From an uncultured Microbulbifer sp. (GTDB taxonomy: Bacteria > Pseudomonadota > Gammaproteobacteria > Pseudomonadales > Cellvibrionaceae), in NCBI RefSeq assembly GCF_947489355.1, contig NZ_CANLDD010000014.1, positions 28,790 through 92,789 of the forward strand: 64,000 nt of DNA, given 5' to 3'. The position numbers and the translations under genes are program-made. Position 1 is the first letter of the stretch, and every line of letters starts with the position of its first letter. Below the pieces are notes generated by a model. The model had not been told where the DNA came from, searched no databases, and saw only the letters and a list, made by a program, of their open reading frames with translations. Shown piece by piece: positions 9,005 to 18,495 of this stretch.

Positions 9005-10150
9005 GTGAAGTGTGGATCTGTGGAAAAGTACAAGAGAAGTTTTGTGAAGCGTACCCGTTGCATTTTGCTGGCCGGCGCTACGGCAGCTCGCCGCATTCGC
9101 CAGGAAGGTTTACACCAGAAGCAGTTCTCGACCCTGGTCGGTGCCTCCGGTGGCCCCAAATGGCTGGTGATCAGTCAGTTGGACCGGGTGTTGATGGGGG
9201 AGTTTTTCAAGGGGCGGCGTGAGCCAATAGTGACTCTGGGATCCTCCATTGGCAGTTTCCGCAACTTGTGTTACGCGATGCGGGACCCATTGGCGGCATT
9301 GGAGCGCCTGGAGCACGGGTATATCAACCAAAGTTACACTTCTTCAAAGCCGACACCCAGGGAAATTACTGCCACGGGGGAACGGGTTCTGCAAAGTGTA
9401 TTGGGCGAGCGCGGTGCCTGTGAGGTGGTGAAGAACCCGCTATGGCACAGCCATTTTGTCACCGTGCGGGGCCGGGGGCCCCTCGGGAGTGAAAAACGCG
9501 CCCTGCTGGCCCCGGCCCTCTTCGCTTCGGCTTTGGCTAACGCGGTGTCCCGACACAGTCTGAGCGCCTTTTGGGAGCGGGTGATATTCCACTCCGACGT
9601 CAGCGCGGCAGTGGAATTTGGCAACCTGAGCACGGTCAATGCGGCCTTGTCTGCCCGCAATGTCTGTGCCGCAGTACTTGCCAGCGGGTCTATTCCTCTG
9701 GTGATGGCGGGCGTACAAAACCCCGCCGGAGCACCGCAGGGCAACTACCGCGATGGTGGTATCACCGATTACCATTTCGATCTGCGTTTTCGCCACCCGC
9801 ACGGGTTGGTCCTCTATCCGCACTTTTTCCCCTATATGGTGCCGGGTTGGTTCGACAAGGGGCTCTCCTGGCGGCGTGTGCGCGGTGATGCGATGGCATC
9901 CACGCTGCTGGTTGCACCATCTCCCGCATTTGTGGCCGGGCTGCCCGGTGGCAGGATTCCGGATCGCAGCGATTTTTACAAGCTGAATCCCACAGAGCGC
10001 ATCAGGTACTGGAATCGGGTGGTGGATCTGAGCCGGGGGGTTGCCGATGATTTCCACAACATCTGGCAGAGCGGTCGGGTGGCGGATCACCTGATCGAGG
10101 TCGGTTGCGATGAGGCGCCCCATAAGCTGCAGCAGGTCAGGGCGGCGTGA
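9005..10150 (+). CDS. Patatin-like phospholipase family protein
   Basis: A protein of up to 381 residues with the patatin serine hydrolase layout: oxyanion-hole region LVGASGGPKWLV, nucleophile elbow LGSSIGSFR (G-x-S-x-G) and catalytic Asp in YRDGGITDYHFD (DGG). Such enzymes hydrolyse acyl esters of phospholipids; the true substrate is unknown. GTG 9005 gives the longest product; GTG 9044 (AAGAGAAG upstream, product starting KRTRCILLAG) is an equally good start. It lies between gloA and the GntR regulator gene, overlapping the latter's upstream region, so gloA, patatin and gntR may form one operon. Confidence 0.82.
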   Translation: MKCGSVEKYKRSFVKRTRCILLAGATAARRIRQEGLHQKQFSTLVGASGGPKWLVISQLDRVLMGEFFKGRREPIVTLGSSIGSFRNLCYAMRDPLAALERLEHGYINQSYTSSKPTPREITATGERVLQSVLGERGACEVVKNPLWHSHFVTVRGRGPLGSEKRALLAPALFASALANAVSRHSLSAFWERVIFHSDVSAAVEFGNLSTVNAALSARNVCAAVLASGSIPLVMAGVQNPAGAPQGNYRDGGITDYHFDLRFRHPHGLVLYPHFFPYMVPGWFDKGLSWRRVRGDAMASTLLVAPSPAFVAGLPGGRIPDRSDFYKLNPTERIRYWNRVVDLSRGVADDFHNIWQSGRVADHLIEVGCDEAPHKLQQVRAA

Positions 10151-10152
10151 CT

Positions 10153-10818
10153 ATGACGCGGGCATTTAACCCCACGCAGGAAGTGTTTCGCACCACCCAG
10201 GAGCGGGTCTATTTTCAGGTACGCGACGCGATTCTGCGCGGCAAATTTCTGCCCGGCCACGCAATCACTATTCGCGGGTTGGCGGCGGAACTGGATTGCA
10301 GCCCCATGCCTGTGCGGGAAGCGCTGAGACGCCTCACTTCCGAGCGGGCGTTGGAGGTATCGGATACCCGCCGCGTGACCGTTCCCACTATGACCCTGGA
10401 AAAGCTCGCAGAGATCTGTGCAGCCAGGGTGGTGTTGGAGTGCCAGGCTGCCGAGCAGGCCCTGCCTTTTGTGGATGAGGAAGCCCTGGAGGCTCTGTGC
10501 GAACTGGATACCCGAGTCAATATTGCACTGGAGGAAAAAGATATAGAGCAGTATGTGACGGCCAATCTCGATTTCCACTTTACGCTCTACCGCCTGGGGC
10601 GCCCTCATATCATCCTTTCTTTGATCGAGAGTCTGTGGCTGCAAACAGCCCCTCTGCAACATCTGGTGTTCCAGCGCTTCGGTGTACAGGAACTGCCCGA
10701 CCGCCACAAGGATCTCCTGATGGGGGTTGCCAGGGGGGATGTTGAGCAGGTGCGCAGGGCCATTCGCCAGGATATTGAGGAGGGACTCGGCTCTATCTCT
10801 GCGGAGGAATTGCTTTAG
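10153..10818 (+). CDS. GntR family transcriptional regulator (FadR/FCD type)
   Basis: A 221-residue regulator. The N-terminal winged helix-turn-helix runs from about residue 10 to 75 (VRDAILRGKFLPGHAITIRG, then SPMPVREALRRLTSE, the hallmark recognition helix). The C-terminal all-helical FCD ligand domain follows, with metal or effector residues in NLDFHFTLYRLG and HKDLLMGVARGD. ATG 10153 is taken as the start; a GTG two codons earlier overlaps the patatin stop. FCD regulators usually bind small organic acids. The next genes downstream are an aminotransferase and a glutamine-synthetase-like enzyme, the probable targets. Confidence 0.9.
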   Translation: MTRAFNPTQEVFRTTQERVYFQVRDAILRGKFLPGHAITIRGLAAELDCSPMPVREALRRLTSERALEVSDTRRVTVPTMTLEKLAEICAARVVLECQAAEQALPFVDEEALEALCELDTRVNIALEEKDIEQYVTANLDFHFTLYRLGRPHIILSLIESLWLQTAPLQHLVFQRFGVQELPDRHKDLLMGVARGDVEQVRRAIRQDIEEGLGSISAEELL

Positions 10819-11039
10819 CGAGCCTCGTATCCCACCCAGTCCCGGTGCGCCAGTGGCCCTCTTCAGTCACCTCGGGGGAGCGTTGCTCCGAAGTGCTGCA
10901 TCGCGGGCTGCTACCTGCTCTGACTGTTTGGTCAAATTTTGTTTAACCTCTGTAATAGTCCCATAAGAGCCCCGTTGACGTTTAGGCAGCGGGTGAAGGT
11001 TCGATAAATCTTGCACTTCTGTGAGCCTCGCCACTAAAA

Positions 11040-11049
11040 TGTGATCACA
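11040..11049. promoter_or_regulatory. Candidate operator palindrome TGTGATCACA
   Basis: A perfect 10-bp palindrome flanked by A/T-rich arms (AAA upstream and AAATTT downstream) lies 152 bp before the aminotransferase start and after the GntR gene. GntR-FCD and CRP-type proteins bind sites of this general kind. The assignment rests on position and symmetry only. Confidence 0.35.
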
Positions 11050-11200
11050 AAATTTAAGAGAAATGCGCTACCGGGTGGCGGCCTGTGTACAAGACCTATC
11101 CAGGTGGCTGACAGATGGCGGGATTACTCTTCATTCATTGGTGCGGGTCCATGATCTCACTCACTGGAGTGGATCTCGGCGCAAAAGACAGGAGCGGAAT

Positions 11201-12550
11201 ATGAACAAGACTGAGCTGCAACAACAGGATCGCAAACATCTGCTGCACCCTTTCACCGATTTCCACGACCTGGGTCGGCAGGGCACCCGGGTGATCACCC
11301 GTGCAGAGGGCGCCTATATTACCGATATCGATGGCCACCGCATGTTGGACGGCATGTCCGGTCTCTGGTGCTGTAATCTGGGCTACAGCCGCAGGGAAAT
11401 CAGTGATGCCATTTATGAGCAGCTGAACACCCTGCCGTTTTACAACAGCTTTTTCCAGTGCACCACCGCGCCCGCCATTGAACTGGCCGATGCCCTGGCG
11501 GAAGTGACTCCGGCGGCTATCAACAACGTGTTCTTTACCGGTTCGGGTTCCGAGGCGAATGACACCAATCTACGTATTATTCGCCGCTTTTGGGATCTAC
11601 AGGACAGGCCGGAGAAGCGCATTGTGATCTCCCGCAAGAATGGCTACCACGGTTCCACCATCGCCGGCGCCAGTCTCGGTGGCATGAGTGGTATGCACAA
11701 GCAGTTCCAGCCGCTGGACTACATCGAGCATGTACAGCAGCCCTATTGGTTCGCCGAGGGCGGCGATATGTCACCGGAAGAGTTTGGCATTTACGCCGCC
11801 CGGACCCTGGATGAAAAAATCCAGGAACTGGGCCCGGAGAATGTTGCGGCCTTTATTGCCGAACCGATCCAGGGGGCAGGTGGTGTGGTAATCCCGCCGG
11901 AGACCTATTGGCCTGAGGTGAGAAAGGTGTTGGGCCAGTACGATATTCTGCTGGTGATGGACGAGGTGATCTTTGGCTTTGGTCGCACCGGTGCGTGGTT
12001 CGGGGCTGACTACTATGGCATGAAACCGGACCTGATGACTTTTGCCAAGGCGGTGACCAATGGGTACTTTCCGTTGGGTGGTACTCTGGTAAATGACCGT
12101 GTCGCCGAGGTGATCAAAAGCAAAGGGGGGGAATTTACCCACGGCTACACCTACTCTGCGCACCCGGCAGCCTGTATGGCGGGCCTGGCGACCATCAACA
12201 TCCTGCGCAATGAGAAGATTATCGACACTGTACGTGATGTGACCGGTCCCTATTTGGCCAAGCGCTGGGCAGAGCTGGCGGATCATCCGATTGTGGGCGA
12301 GGCCCGCAGCCTGGGCATGGTTGGCGCCCTGGAGCTGGTAAAAGACAAGCCCAGTCGTGCCCGTTTCGATGAGGATTGCACGGCCGGTGCTATGTGTCGC
12401 GACCTCAGTATTAAAAATGGACTGGTGATGCGCGCCACCGGCGATACCATGATCATCGCCCCGCCGTTGATCATCACCACCGAGCAGGTGGATGAGCTGG
12501 TGGAAAAAGCATGGCGCGCTCTGGACGGCACTGCCGCGGCACTGGCGTAA
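11201..12550 (+). CDS. Class III omega-aminotransferase (putrescine/beta-alanine:pyruvate type)
   Basis: A 449-residue PLP enzyme. The ATG at 11201 follows ACAGGAG and begins the family's usual N-terminus (KHLLHPFTDFHDLGRQG); the longer frame upstream has no ribosome site. Diagnostic features: GMSGLWCCNLGY near the N-terminus, the PLP phosphate motif FTGSGSEANDTNLR, the cofactor Asp in VMDEVIFGFGRTG and the Schiff-base Lys in TFAKAVTNGYFPLGG. Close families move the terminal amino group of putrescine or similar diamines to pyruvate. The neighbouring gamma-glutamylpolyamine synthetase-like gene supports polyamine catabolism. Confidence 0.88.
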   Translation: MNKTELQQQDRKHLLHPFTDFHDLGRQGTRVITRAEGAYITDIDGHRMLDGMSGLWCCNLGYSRREISDAIYEQLNTLPFYNSFFQCTTAPAIELADALAEVTPAAINNVFFTGSGSEANDTNLRIIRRFWDLQDRPEKRIVISRKNGYHGSTIAGASLGGMSGMHKQFQPLDYIEHVQQPYWFAEGGDMSPEEFGIYAARTLDEKIQELGPENVAAFIAEPIQGAGGVVIPPETYWPEVRKVLGQYDILLVMDEVIFGFGRTGAWFGADYYGMKPDLMTFAKAVTNGYFPLGGTLVNDRVAEVIKSKGGEFTHGYTYSAHPAACMAGLATINILRNEKIIDTVRDVTGPYLAKRWAELADHPIVGEARSLGMVGALELVKDKPSRARFDEDCTAGAMCRDLSIKNGLVMRATGDTMIIAPPLIITTEQVDELVEKAWRALDGTAAALA

Positions 12551-12572
12551 ACTCGTCGTAGTGCCTCTTATG

Positions 12573-12627
12573 GCCGCCACCTCTGCCCGCCTCTAGCGGG
12601 CCGGGGTGGCGGCTCTAGACTGTTTTT
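12573..12627 (+). terminator. Strong hairpin terminator after the aminotransferase
   Basis: A 9-bp outer stem GCCGCCACC/GGTGGCGGC encloses a second inner stem GCCCGC/GCGGGC, followed by a short T run (TGTTTTTG). It lies between the aminotransferase and the glutamine-synthetase-like gene and may act as an attenuator, since the next gene starts only 30 bp later. Confidence 0.65.
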
Positions 12628-12657
12628 GTGGTTTGACAGGATTATCTCAGGCAACTT

Positions 12658-14043
12658 ATGTCTCAAGAAAAAAAATTCGCTGCTCGGCCGGACCTGCTGG
12701 CGCAATCACACCAATTCCTGGCAGAGCATGCGGACTTAAAGTGGATTGAAGGTTTTATATTCGACATCAACGGTGTGCCCCGGGGTAAATGGCTGCCCGC
12801 CGATTCGGCGCAGAAGCTGTTCAAGGGGGGCCTGCAAATGCCGCGCAGCGCCGTTAGTCTGGATATCTGGGGGCGAGATATCGAGGATAGCCCACTGGTG
12901 TTTGCCAGTGGCGACAGCGATGGCGTCTGTCTTCCGGTATCCCCAATCAGCCCGGCACCCTGGCACAGGGAGTTGACCGCTCAGCTGCATATGCAATTGC
13001 ACGAGGCGGATGGTTCCGCACTCTACGCCGATCCGCGCAGCCAGTTGCAACGGGTGCTGGACAGGTTGAAAAAGCTCGGATACAGCGCGGTTTGTGCCAC
13101 TGAGCTGGAGTTCTACCTGTTGCATGATGAGCTGGATCACCTGGCGCATCCGCGCCCCGTGTGTGATAACGATGCGGAACTGGTGCCCTCCACAGACGTA
13201 TACGATCTGTCGGAGCTGAACGCCCAGGGGCATTTCTTCGCCGATGTCCGTGCTGCCTGTGAAGAGCAGGGTATTCCAGCGGATTCAGTGCTGTCGGAAT
13301 GCGCTCCCGGTCAGTTTGAAATCAACCTGAATCACAGTGCCGATCCGCTCGCGGTTGCGGATCAAACCCTGCTGTTCAAACGTCTGTTAAAGGGTGTGGC
13401 GCGCAGTCACGGTTTGCGTGTCAGCACCATGGCAAAACCGTTTGGCAACCGGGCGGGGAATGGTATGCATGTGCATTTGAGCCTGGTTGACAGCGCTGGC
13501 AGGAATGTCTTCGACAATGGCAGTGAACAGGGCTCAGCGCTGCTGCACCAGGCGGTTGCGGGTATGCTGGCGAGCGCAAATGATGCGATGGCATTTTTCG
13601 CACCGCACAGCAATTCCTATCGCCGTTTCCAGGAGAGTTCCCACGCACCGCTGAACCTGTGCTGGGGCTACGATAACCGCACCACCACCCTGCGCATTCC
13701 AGCCAGCAGCCCGGAGGCCCGCCGCATTGAGCACCGTATCGCCGGTGCCGATGTGAATCCCTACCTGGTTCTGGCGGCGATTCTCACCGGTGTATGCCAT
13801 GGGCTGGAAAACCAATTGGAACCACCGGCTCCGGTTGAAGGGGATGCCTATCAGGTTGAGAGTGAGCAGCTGATCAATACCTGGGATGGCGCACTGCAGC
13901 GTTTTGAGCAGAGCGCCCTGTGGCGTGAGTATCTCGACCCGCGCTTTGTTGCGCTGTTCCTGTTGCTGAAGCGGCAGGAGCAGGCAGAAATTGGCGCACG
14001 GGTGACCGATGTGGAATATCAGAGCTACTTGTACCGCGTGTAA
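12658..14043 (+). CDS. puuA: Glutamine synthetase family, gamma-glutamylputrescine synthetase-like
   Basis: A 461-residue ligase of the GS fold that joins glutamate to an amine with ATP. The N-terminal beta-grasp segment reads FIFDINGVPRGKW, a form seen in PuuA-type rather than classical GlnA proteins. The catalytic domain has ATELEFYLL, CAPGQFEINLNHSADPL, GNGMHVHLSL and the ATP/glutamate loop RIEHRIAGADVNPYL. The classical adenylylation tyrosine region of GlnA is absent. With the adjacent omega-aminotransferase it fits a putrescine or related amine degradation path. No other Puu enzymes are seen nearby, so the pathway is incomplete here. Confidence 0.8.
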   Translation: MSQEKKFAARPDLLAQSHQFLAEHADLKWIEGFIFDINGVPRGKWLPADSAQKLFKGGLQMPRSAVSLDIWGRDIEDSPLVFASGDSDGVCLPVSPISPAPWHRELTAQLHMQLHEADGSALYADPRSQLQRVLDRLKKLGYSAVCATELEFYLLHDELDHLAHPRPVCDNDAELVPSTDVYDLSELNAQGHFFADVRAACEEQGIPADSVLSECAPGQFEINLNHSADPLAVADQTLLFKRLLKGVARSHGLRVSTMAKPFGNRAGNGMHVHLSLVDSAGRNVFDNGSEQGSALLHQAVAGMLASANDAMAFFAPHSNSYRRFQESSHAPLNLCWGYDNRTTTLRIPASSPEARRIEHRIAGADVNPYLVLAAILTGVCHGLENQLEPPAPVEGDAYQVESEQLINTWDGALQRFEQSALWREYLDPRFVALFLLLKRQEQAEIGARVTDVEYQSYLYRV

Positions 14044-14205
14044 GCTCAAGGCGTATTGCTATGCGTCACAGCGGTGATCAAGGCATCTTGACTAAACGGC
14101 TTTCACGACAGGGAGCGGCGGCGGATTGTGATCCTCTGCTATACCTAAATTTAAGTGCGTAATGCGCTTGCAACTCTCCTCCTGAAAGTGTGTTCAAAAA
14201 ACCTG

Positions 14206-14230
14206 GCCCGCTATTTGGCGGGCATTTTTT
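14206..14230 (+). terminator. Rho-independent terminator
   Basis: Stem GCCCGC/GCGGGC with a 6-nt loop is followed by A and six T residues, 160 bp after the puuA-like gene. The remaining intergenic sequence to 14632 shows no convincing gene. Confidence 0.8.
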
Positions 14231-14632
14231 ATTCTACCTGCGGGTATCATGGTGCTTGTGCATCCCAGCCCAATGGCAGGTTCGCGCGCTGGCGGAGCGG
14301 GTGGGGGTGAGGGAGAAACAGAGGTTATATGTAAGGTGAGAATCTTTGTATAACTATCTGTATTTATTAAATTTATGGGTGGGATATTTATAGATTCTTT
14401 GGCGCAGAGCCCACTGCCCCCTGCGCGTTTTTTCTGTCCTGAAGTCATGTTTTCTGGCCAGCATGGCCATTGGTGTGGACTGTTTCAGCCTAGCGGTCAT
14501 TTCCACCTCAGTGTATTCTTCCGCTTTAACTGCGCGGGCCCGACTCAACCGGCGTTCACAGGGATGCTGCATAAAAGACAGCGTTGATCGGTCGTTGCGT
14601 GTGGGTCCCCGAACAATGCGAATAGGGAATTT

Positions 14633-15976
14633 ATGACCGCCTTGGGTAAGTATGCGGACGGTCCTCTGGCCGGCAAGGCTCGGCCACTCAACATATGCCT
14701 TCTGGGTTATCGCAGCCATCCACACAGTGGCGGCCAGGGAATTTACCTGCGCTACCTGAGTAAGGCACTGGTGGATGCGGGGCATGTCGTGGATGTTATC
14801 TCGGGCCAACCTTATCCGCAGTTGGATGAAAGGGTAAGGTTGATCGAGATGCCCGGGCTCAACCTCTATGAGGCTGAGCACCCCATCCGGGCCCTCAAGG
14901 CGAAGCATCTGCTGTCCTGGACGGACTTCTTCGAATGGTTGAGCAAGCTCACCGGCGGGTTCGCAGAACCCTATACCTTTGGCCGCCGGGTGGTCAGGTA
15001 CCTGCGCAGATGTGGCCGTCACTACGACATAGTGCACGATAACCAGTCGCTTTGTTATGGCCTGCTGGAGATTGAAAAAAGCGGTTTGCCCGTTGTGGCC
15101 ACCATTCACCACCCCATCACACGTGACCGGCAACTGGCCCTGGATGCGGCGCCGGACTGGCGTTTCAGGTTATTGGTGCGCCGTTGGCATAGCTTTCTGA
15201 AGATGCAGACCAAGGTCGCGCGCAAACTACGTCACATCGTGACAGTGTCGCGCCAGTCGCAACGGGATATTGTCGAGCTGTTTGGTGTGGCACCCGAGCA
15301 GGTACAGCTGATTTACAATGGCATTGATACGGAGATATTCAAACCGGACCTGCAGGTGCAGCGCCGGCCGCTACGTATTATGACGACGGCGTCGGCAGAC
15401 CAGCCACTCAAGGGGCTGCGGGTGTTGTTGCTGGCCCTGGCCGAGTTGCGCAAACAGTTCACCGATGTGGAATTACTGGTGGTGGGCGCGATGCAGGCGG
15501 GCGGTGCCACCGAGCAACTGCTGCAAAGCCTGCAGTTGCGCGATTCGGTACAGTTTGTTTCCGGCATTTCCATTGAGGAGCTGGTGGATTACTACCGCAG
15601 TGCCACTGTCGTGGCCTGCCCGTCCCTCTACGAAGGGTTTGGTCTGCCTGCGGGAGAGGCGATGGCCTGTGGCACACCGGTGGTTTCGAGTGATGGCGGC
15701 GCGCTTCCGGAGGTGGTTGGAGATGCCGGCATCCTTGTGCCGGCCGGCGACAGCAAAGCGCTGGCGGAAGCCCTTGGCAGGGTGTTGTCCCGTGAAACCC
15801 TGCGGGTTGAACTGGGTGCACGGGGTAGGGCCCGGATTGAAAACAGCTTCTCCTGGAATCTGGCCGCAGAGAATCTGGTGGCGTATTACCGCGAAATCCT
15901 GGGTGAGCCCCCCGTGTCCCAGAACAGTGAGTGCGGTTTGGCGACGAACACTATCCGCGGTGTGGAGGCCGCTTGA
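14633..15976 (+). CDS. Glycosyltransferase family 4 (GT-B fold)
   Basis: A 447-residue transferase. The N-terminal Rossmann half begins NICLLGYRSHPHSGGQGIYL, with the acceptor-side Gly-rich loop typical of GT4. The C-terminal donor-binding half contains VSGISIEELVDYYRSATVVA and the retaining-enzyme signature SLYEGFGLPAGEAMACGTPV (E-x7-E), then EVVGDAGILVPAGD. It transfers a sugar from a nucleotide-sugar donor to a lipid or saccharide acceptor at the inner membrane. It opens a cluster: the methyltransferase gene starts inside its stop codon (TGATG), and the terpene-cyclase-like fold gene overlaps next. Confidence 0.88.
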   Translation: MTALGKYADGPLAGKARPLNICLLGYRSHPHSGGQGIYLRYLSKALVDAGHVVDVISGQPYPQLDERVRLIEMPGLNLYEAEHPIRALKAKHLLSWTDFFEWLSKLTGGFAEPYTFGRRVVRYLRRCGRHYDIVHDNQSLCYGLLEIEKSGLPVVATIHHPITRDRQLALDAAPDWRFRLLVRRWHSFLKMQTKVARKLRHIVTVSRQSQRDIVELFGVAPEQVQLIYNGIDTEIFKPDLQVQRRPLRIMTTASADQPLKGLRVLLLALAELRKQFTDVELLVVGAMQAGGATEQLLQSLQLRDSVQFVSGISIEELVDYYRSATVVACPSLYEGFGLPAGEAMACGTPVVSSDGGALPEVVGDAGILVPAGDSKALAEALGRVLSRETLRVELGARGRARIENSFSWNLAAENLVAYYREILGEPPVSQNSECGLATNTIRGVEAA

Positions 15977-16722
15977 TGATTACAGTGGCTCCGCAACACT
16001 TGAACCTCCGTCCCGGTCAGAAGGTGCTTGATCTCGGATGTGGAGAAGGGCGTCACTGCATCCACCTGATGATCACCGATGCGGTGGATGTTTATGGCAT
16101 CGACCTCTGCTTTGACGATGTGCGCACTGCCAGTGGGCGTGCTGAATCATTTAGCAGCCCCGAATACGCAAAAGGGCGCCTGTTATTCGGCGTTGCCAAC
16201 GGTCTGCAATTGCCTTTTGCAAACGCTTGCTTTGATGTGGTGATCTGCTCTGAGGTATTGGAGCATATCGGGGAATATCAGGCGCTTCTGGCGGAAATCG
16301 ATCGGGTGCTGAAACCCTCGGGTATTTTCGCCGCCACTGTACCGGCTTACTTCCCCGAATGGCTTTGCTGGCAGCTCAGCGATGCATACCACCAGGTGGA
16401 GGGGGGCCATATCCGTATTTTTCGTGAGCGTGAACTGCGCGAAAGTATTGAGGCCCTGGGACACCGCTATTTCGCTCGTCACAAAGCCCACGCCCTGCAC
16501 GCCCCTTACTGGTGGCTAAAGTGTCTGTTCTGGAACAAACCGGAATCCCGCCTGGTCGCCGCTTATCATCGGTTGCTGGTGTGGGATCTAATGAAACAGC
16601 CCGTGGCCACCCGCGTTGTGGAAAAACTGCTAAACCCGGTACTTGGCAAAAGCCTCGCACTCTATTTTGTCAAGGCCCACCGGGCCGTGCGGCAGTTGCC
16701 GGCAGGAGTAAAAAGCCCGTGA
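15976..16722 (+). CDS. Class I SAM-dependent methyltransferase
   Basis: A 248-residue methyltransferase. ATG 15976 overlaps the preceding stop (TGATG), favouring it over an ORF start 45 bp earlier. Motif I is KVLDLGCGEGRH, the acidic loop is YGIDLCFDDVRTA, and motif IV reads FDVVICSEVLEHIGEYQALL, the UbiE/Methyltransf_11 pattern. The C-terminal 90 residues form a helical, Trp- and His-rich extension that may bind a lipid or saccharide substrate. It is translationally coupled to the GT4 upstream and the next gene downstream. Confidence 0.87.
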   Translation: MITVAPQHLNLRPGQKVLDLGCGEGRHCIHLMITDAVDVYGIDLCFDDVRTASGRAESFSSPEYAKGRLLFGVANGLQLPFANACFDVVICSEVLEHIGEYQALLAEIDRVLKPSGIFAATVPAYFPEWLCWQLSDAYHQVEGGHIRIFRERELRESIEALGHRYFARHKAHALHAPYWWLKCLFWNKPESRLVAAYHRLLVWDLMKQPVATRVVEKLLNPVLGKSLALYFVKAHRAVRQLPAGVKSP

Positions 16723-17834
16723 GTGAGCTGGAGGCTTTTCCGCTTAACCCTGCAGGGTTATTCCCAAACGGCTTTGTGCAAGACAGCGCAGCCTATATCC
16801 TTTCCCAGCAGCAGCCCGACGGTGCTATTCCCTGGTTTAAGGGAGGCCACGCCGACCCCTGGGACCATGTAGAAGCGGCCATGGGACTGGCGATTGCCGG
16901 TGAGTTGGCCGCTGCAGAAAAAGCCTACCAGTGGCTGGCGGATACGCAGTTGGAGGACGGCAGCTGGTGGGCGGCCTACAAGGATGGCGCAATAGAAAAC
17001 CAAGAGCGCCGCGAGAGCAATTTTGTTGCCTATGTTGCCACCGGTATCTGGCATTACTACCTGATCAGCGGTGATAGGAAGTGCCTGCATCGTTTTTGGC
17101 GGATGGTGGAGCGTGCCATTGAGTTTGTGCTGGGCCTGCAAACCGAACACGGTGAAATCCATTGGGCGGTGGATACTGAGAGCAAACCCAAAGAGGATGC
17201 CCTGGTTACCGGTTGCTCTTCCATTTACAAGAGCCTTGAGTGCGCGATCAATATCGCCCACCGACTGGGGGTTTCGCGCGCGCATTGGGAGTCGGGCCGC
17301 TTTGCCCTGGGCAATGCCTTGCGCAACAGCCCCGAGCGCTTCGACCGCACCTGGGCTTCCAAGGCGCGCTTTTCCATGGATTGGTTTTACCCGGTGCTTT
17401 GCGGTGCTGTCTCCGGCGCGGCGGCCCGTGTGCGTCTGCAGCAGCGCTGGGAGGAGTTTGTGGTGGCCGGGTTGGGTTGCCACTGTGTCAATGACGAGCC
17501 CTGGGTGACAGTGGCCGAATCCTGTGAATTGGCCATGGCGCTACTGGCCACCGGGCAGCGCGCCCGCGCCGAAGTAATCTATCGGGGGCTGCACCGCTGG
17601 CAGGACAGTGACGGCGGTTACTGGACAGGGTATGTCTATCCCGATGATGCGGTTTGGCCGGAGGAGAAAACCACCTGGACGGTGGGGGCGATGCTGTTGG
17701 CTGCCGATGCACTTGCCGGTCTGACACCGGCGAGCGGGCTCTTTACCACTGTGTCCCTGTTGTCAGAGACGGCGCAAAATACCCAGGGTGTCCACTGTCT
17801 CGACCAGTTCGAACTGAGCGGAAGCCAGGGCTAG
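16719..17834 (+). CDS. Alpha/alpha-barrel protein (prenyltransferase/squalene-cyclase-like fold)
   Basis: A 371-residue protein. GTG 16719 is preferred: it follows CAGGAG and overlaps the methyltransferase stop, whereas the longer frame has no such support. It contains repeats of the QxxDGxW type seen in terpene cyclase/prenyltransferase barrels: ILSQQQPDGAIPWF, LADTQLEDGSWWAAY, LGLQTEHGEIHWA and HRWQDSDGGYWTGY. The DxDD motif of squalene-hopene cyclase is not seen, so cyclase chemistry is doubtful; a saccharide- or lipid-processing role with its GT4 and methyltransferase neighbours is an inference. Its last 72 bp overlap the convergent methyltransferase gene. Confidence 0.7.
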   Translation: MSELEAFPLNPAGLFPNGFVQDSAAYILSQQQPDGAIPWFKGGHADPWDHVEAAMGLAIAGELAAAEKAYQWLADTQLEDGSWWAAYKDGAIENQERRESNFVAYVATGIWHYYLISGDRKCLHRFWRMVERAIEFVLGLQTEHGEIHWAVDTESKPKEDALVTGCSSIYKSLECAINIAHRLGVSRAHWESGRFALGNALRNSPERFDRTWASKARFSMDWFYPVLCGAVSGAAARVRLQQRWEEFVVAGLGCHCVNDEPWVTVAESCELAMALLATGQRARAEVIYRGLHRWQDSDGGYWTGYVYPDDAVWPEEKTTWTVGAMLLAADALAGLTPASGLFTTVSLLSETAQNTQGVHCLDQFELSGSQG

Positions 17835-18380
17835 TTTATAAATATCGTAGGGTGCCTGCCCCCCATAGGCTGGGTCGGGGAAGATATCGTGGATGGCGAG
17901 GTAACCGCCCGGGACTATGTGGCGTGACCAGCAGCGGTAGTCGGTCATCGCCGCTTCCAGGGAGTGGCCACCGTCGATAAAGACGAGGCCCAGAGGGGTA
18001 TTCCAGCAGCGCGCCGCAACCGACGAAGGCGCCACAATGGGAACCACCCAATCGTCCAGTGCAGCGGTACGGATATTTGCGCGGAAGCTGCCAAAACTGT
18101 CCATCATTTGAATGTGATCGTCAAACAGCTCCGGATCATGGTATTCCTCTCCGCGTTGATGCTCTTCGGAGCCCCGGTGGTGATCCACGGCAAACAACAC
18201 GCTGTTGGTCAGTTTGCAGGCCGCGGCCAGATAAACGGTGGATTTACCGCAATAGCTACCGACCTCCAGGCAGGGGCCAAGGCCACTGGCCTCCGCGGCG
18301 AGATGATAGAGGGCCTCCCCTTCCTGGGCTGCGAGGAACCCCTTAATGGCTCGAGTATCAATGGATAGTCTAATGGTCAT
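17763..18380 (-). CDS. SAM-dependent methyltransferase (Methyltransf_24-like)
   Basis: A 205-residue class I methyltransferase of the macrocin O-methyltransferase/Methyltransf_24 kind: motif I LEVGSYCGKSTVYLA, acidic motif LFAVDHHRGSEEHQ, the metal or base-bearing LVFIDGGHSLEAAMTDYRCW and GGYLAIHDIFPDPAYGG. The start ATG 18380 lacks a clear ribosome site; an in-frame ATG lies 60 bp upstream (18440). It runs against the rest of the cluster and overlaps the convergent gene by 72 bp at the 3' end. A role in O-methylating a sugar or secondary metabolite is possible. Confidence 0.8.
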   Translation of the reverse strand: MTIRLSIDTRAIKGFLAAQEGEALYHLAAEASGLGPCLEVGSYCGKSTVYLAAACKLTNSVLFAVDHHRGSEEHQRGEEYHDPELFDDHIQMMDSFGSFRANIRTAALDDWVVPIVAPSSVAARCWNTPLGLVFIDGGHSLEAAMTDYRCWSRHIVPGGYLAIHDIFPDPAYGGQAPYDIYKLALASAQFELVETVDTLGILRRL

Positions 18381-18495
18381 GGAGAAAGGCTTTCTATTTG
18401 TTGTGGTCCGAACACTAAACCCCGGCATCCGCAAAAGCAATTGCGATTTGCTTTGCTGGTGCTGACCTCAAATGGACGAAACCTGAATTTAAACG

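Noticed and set aside
14354..15133. A 259-codon minus-strand frame covering the start of the GT4 gene
   Set aside because: It is antisense to a well-supported glycosyltransferase and has no protein-family features of its own.
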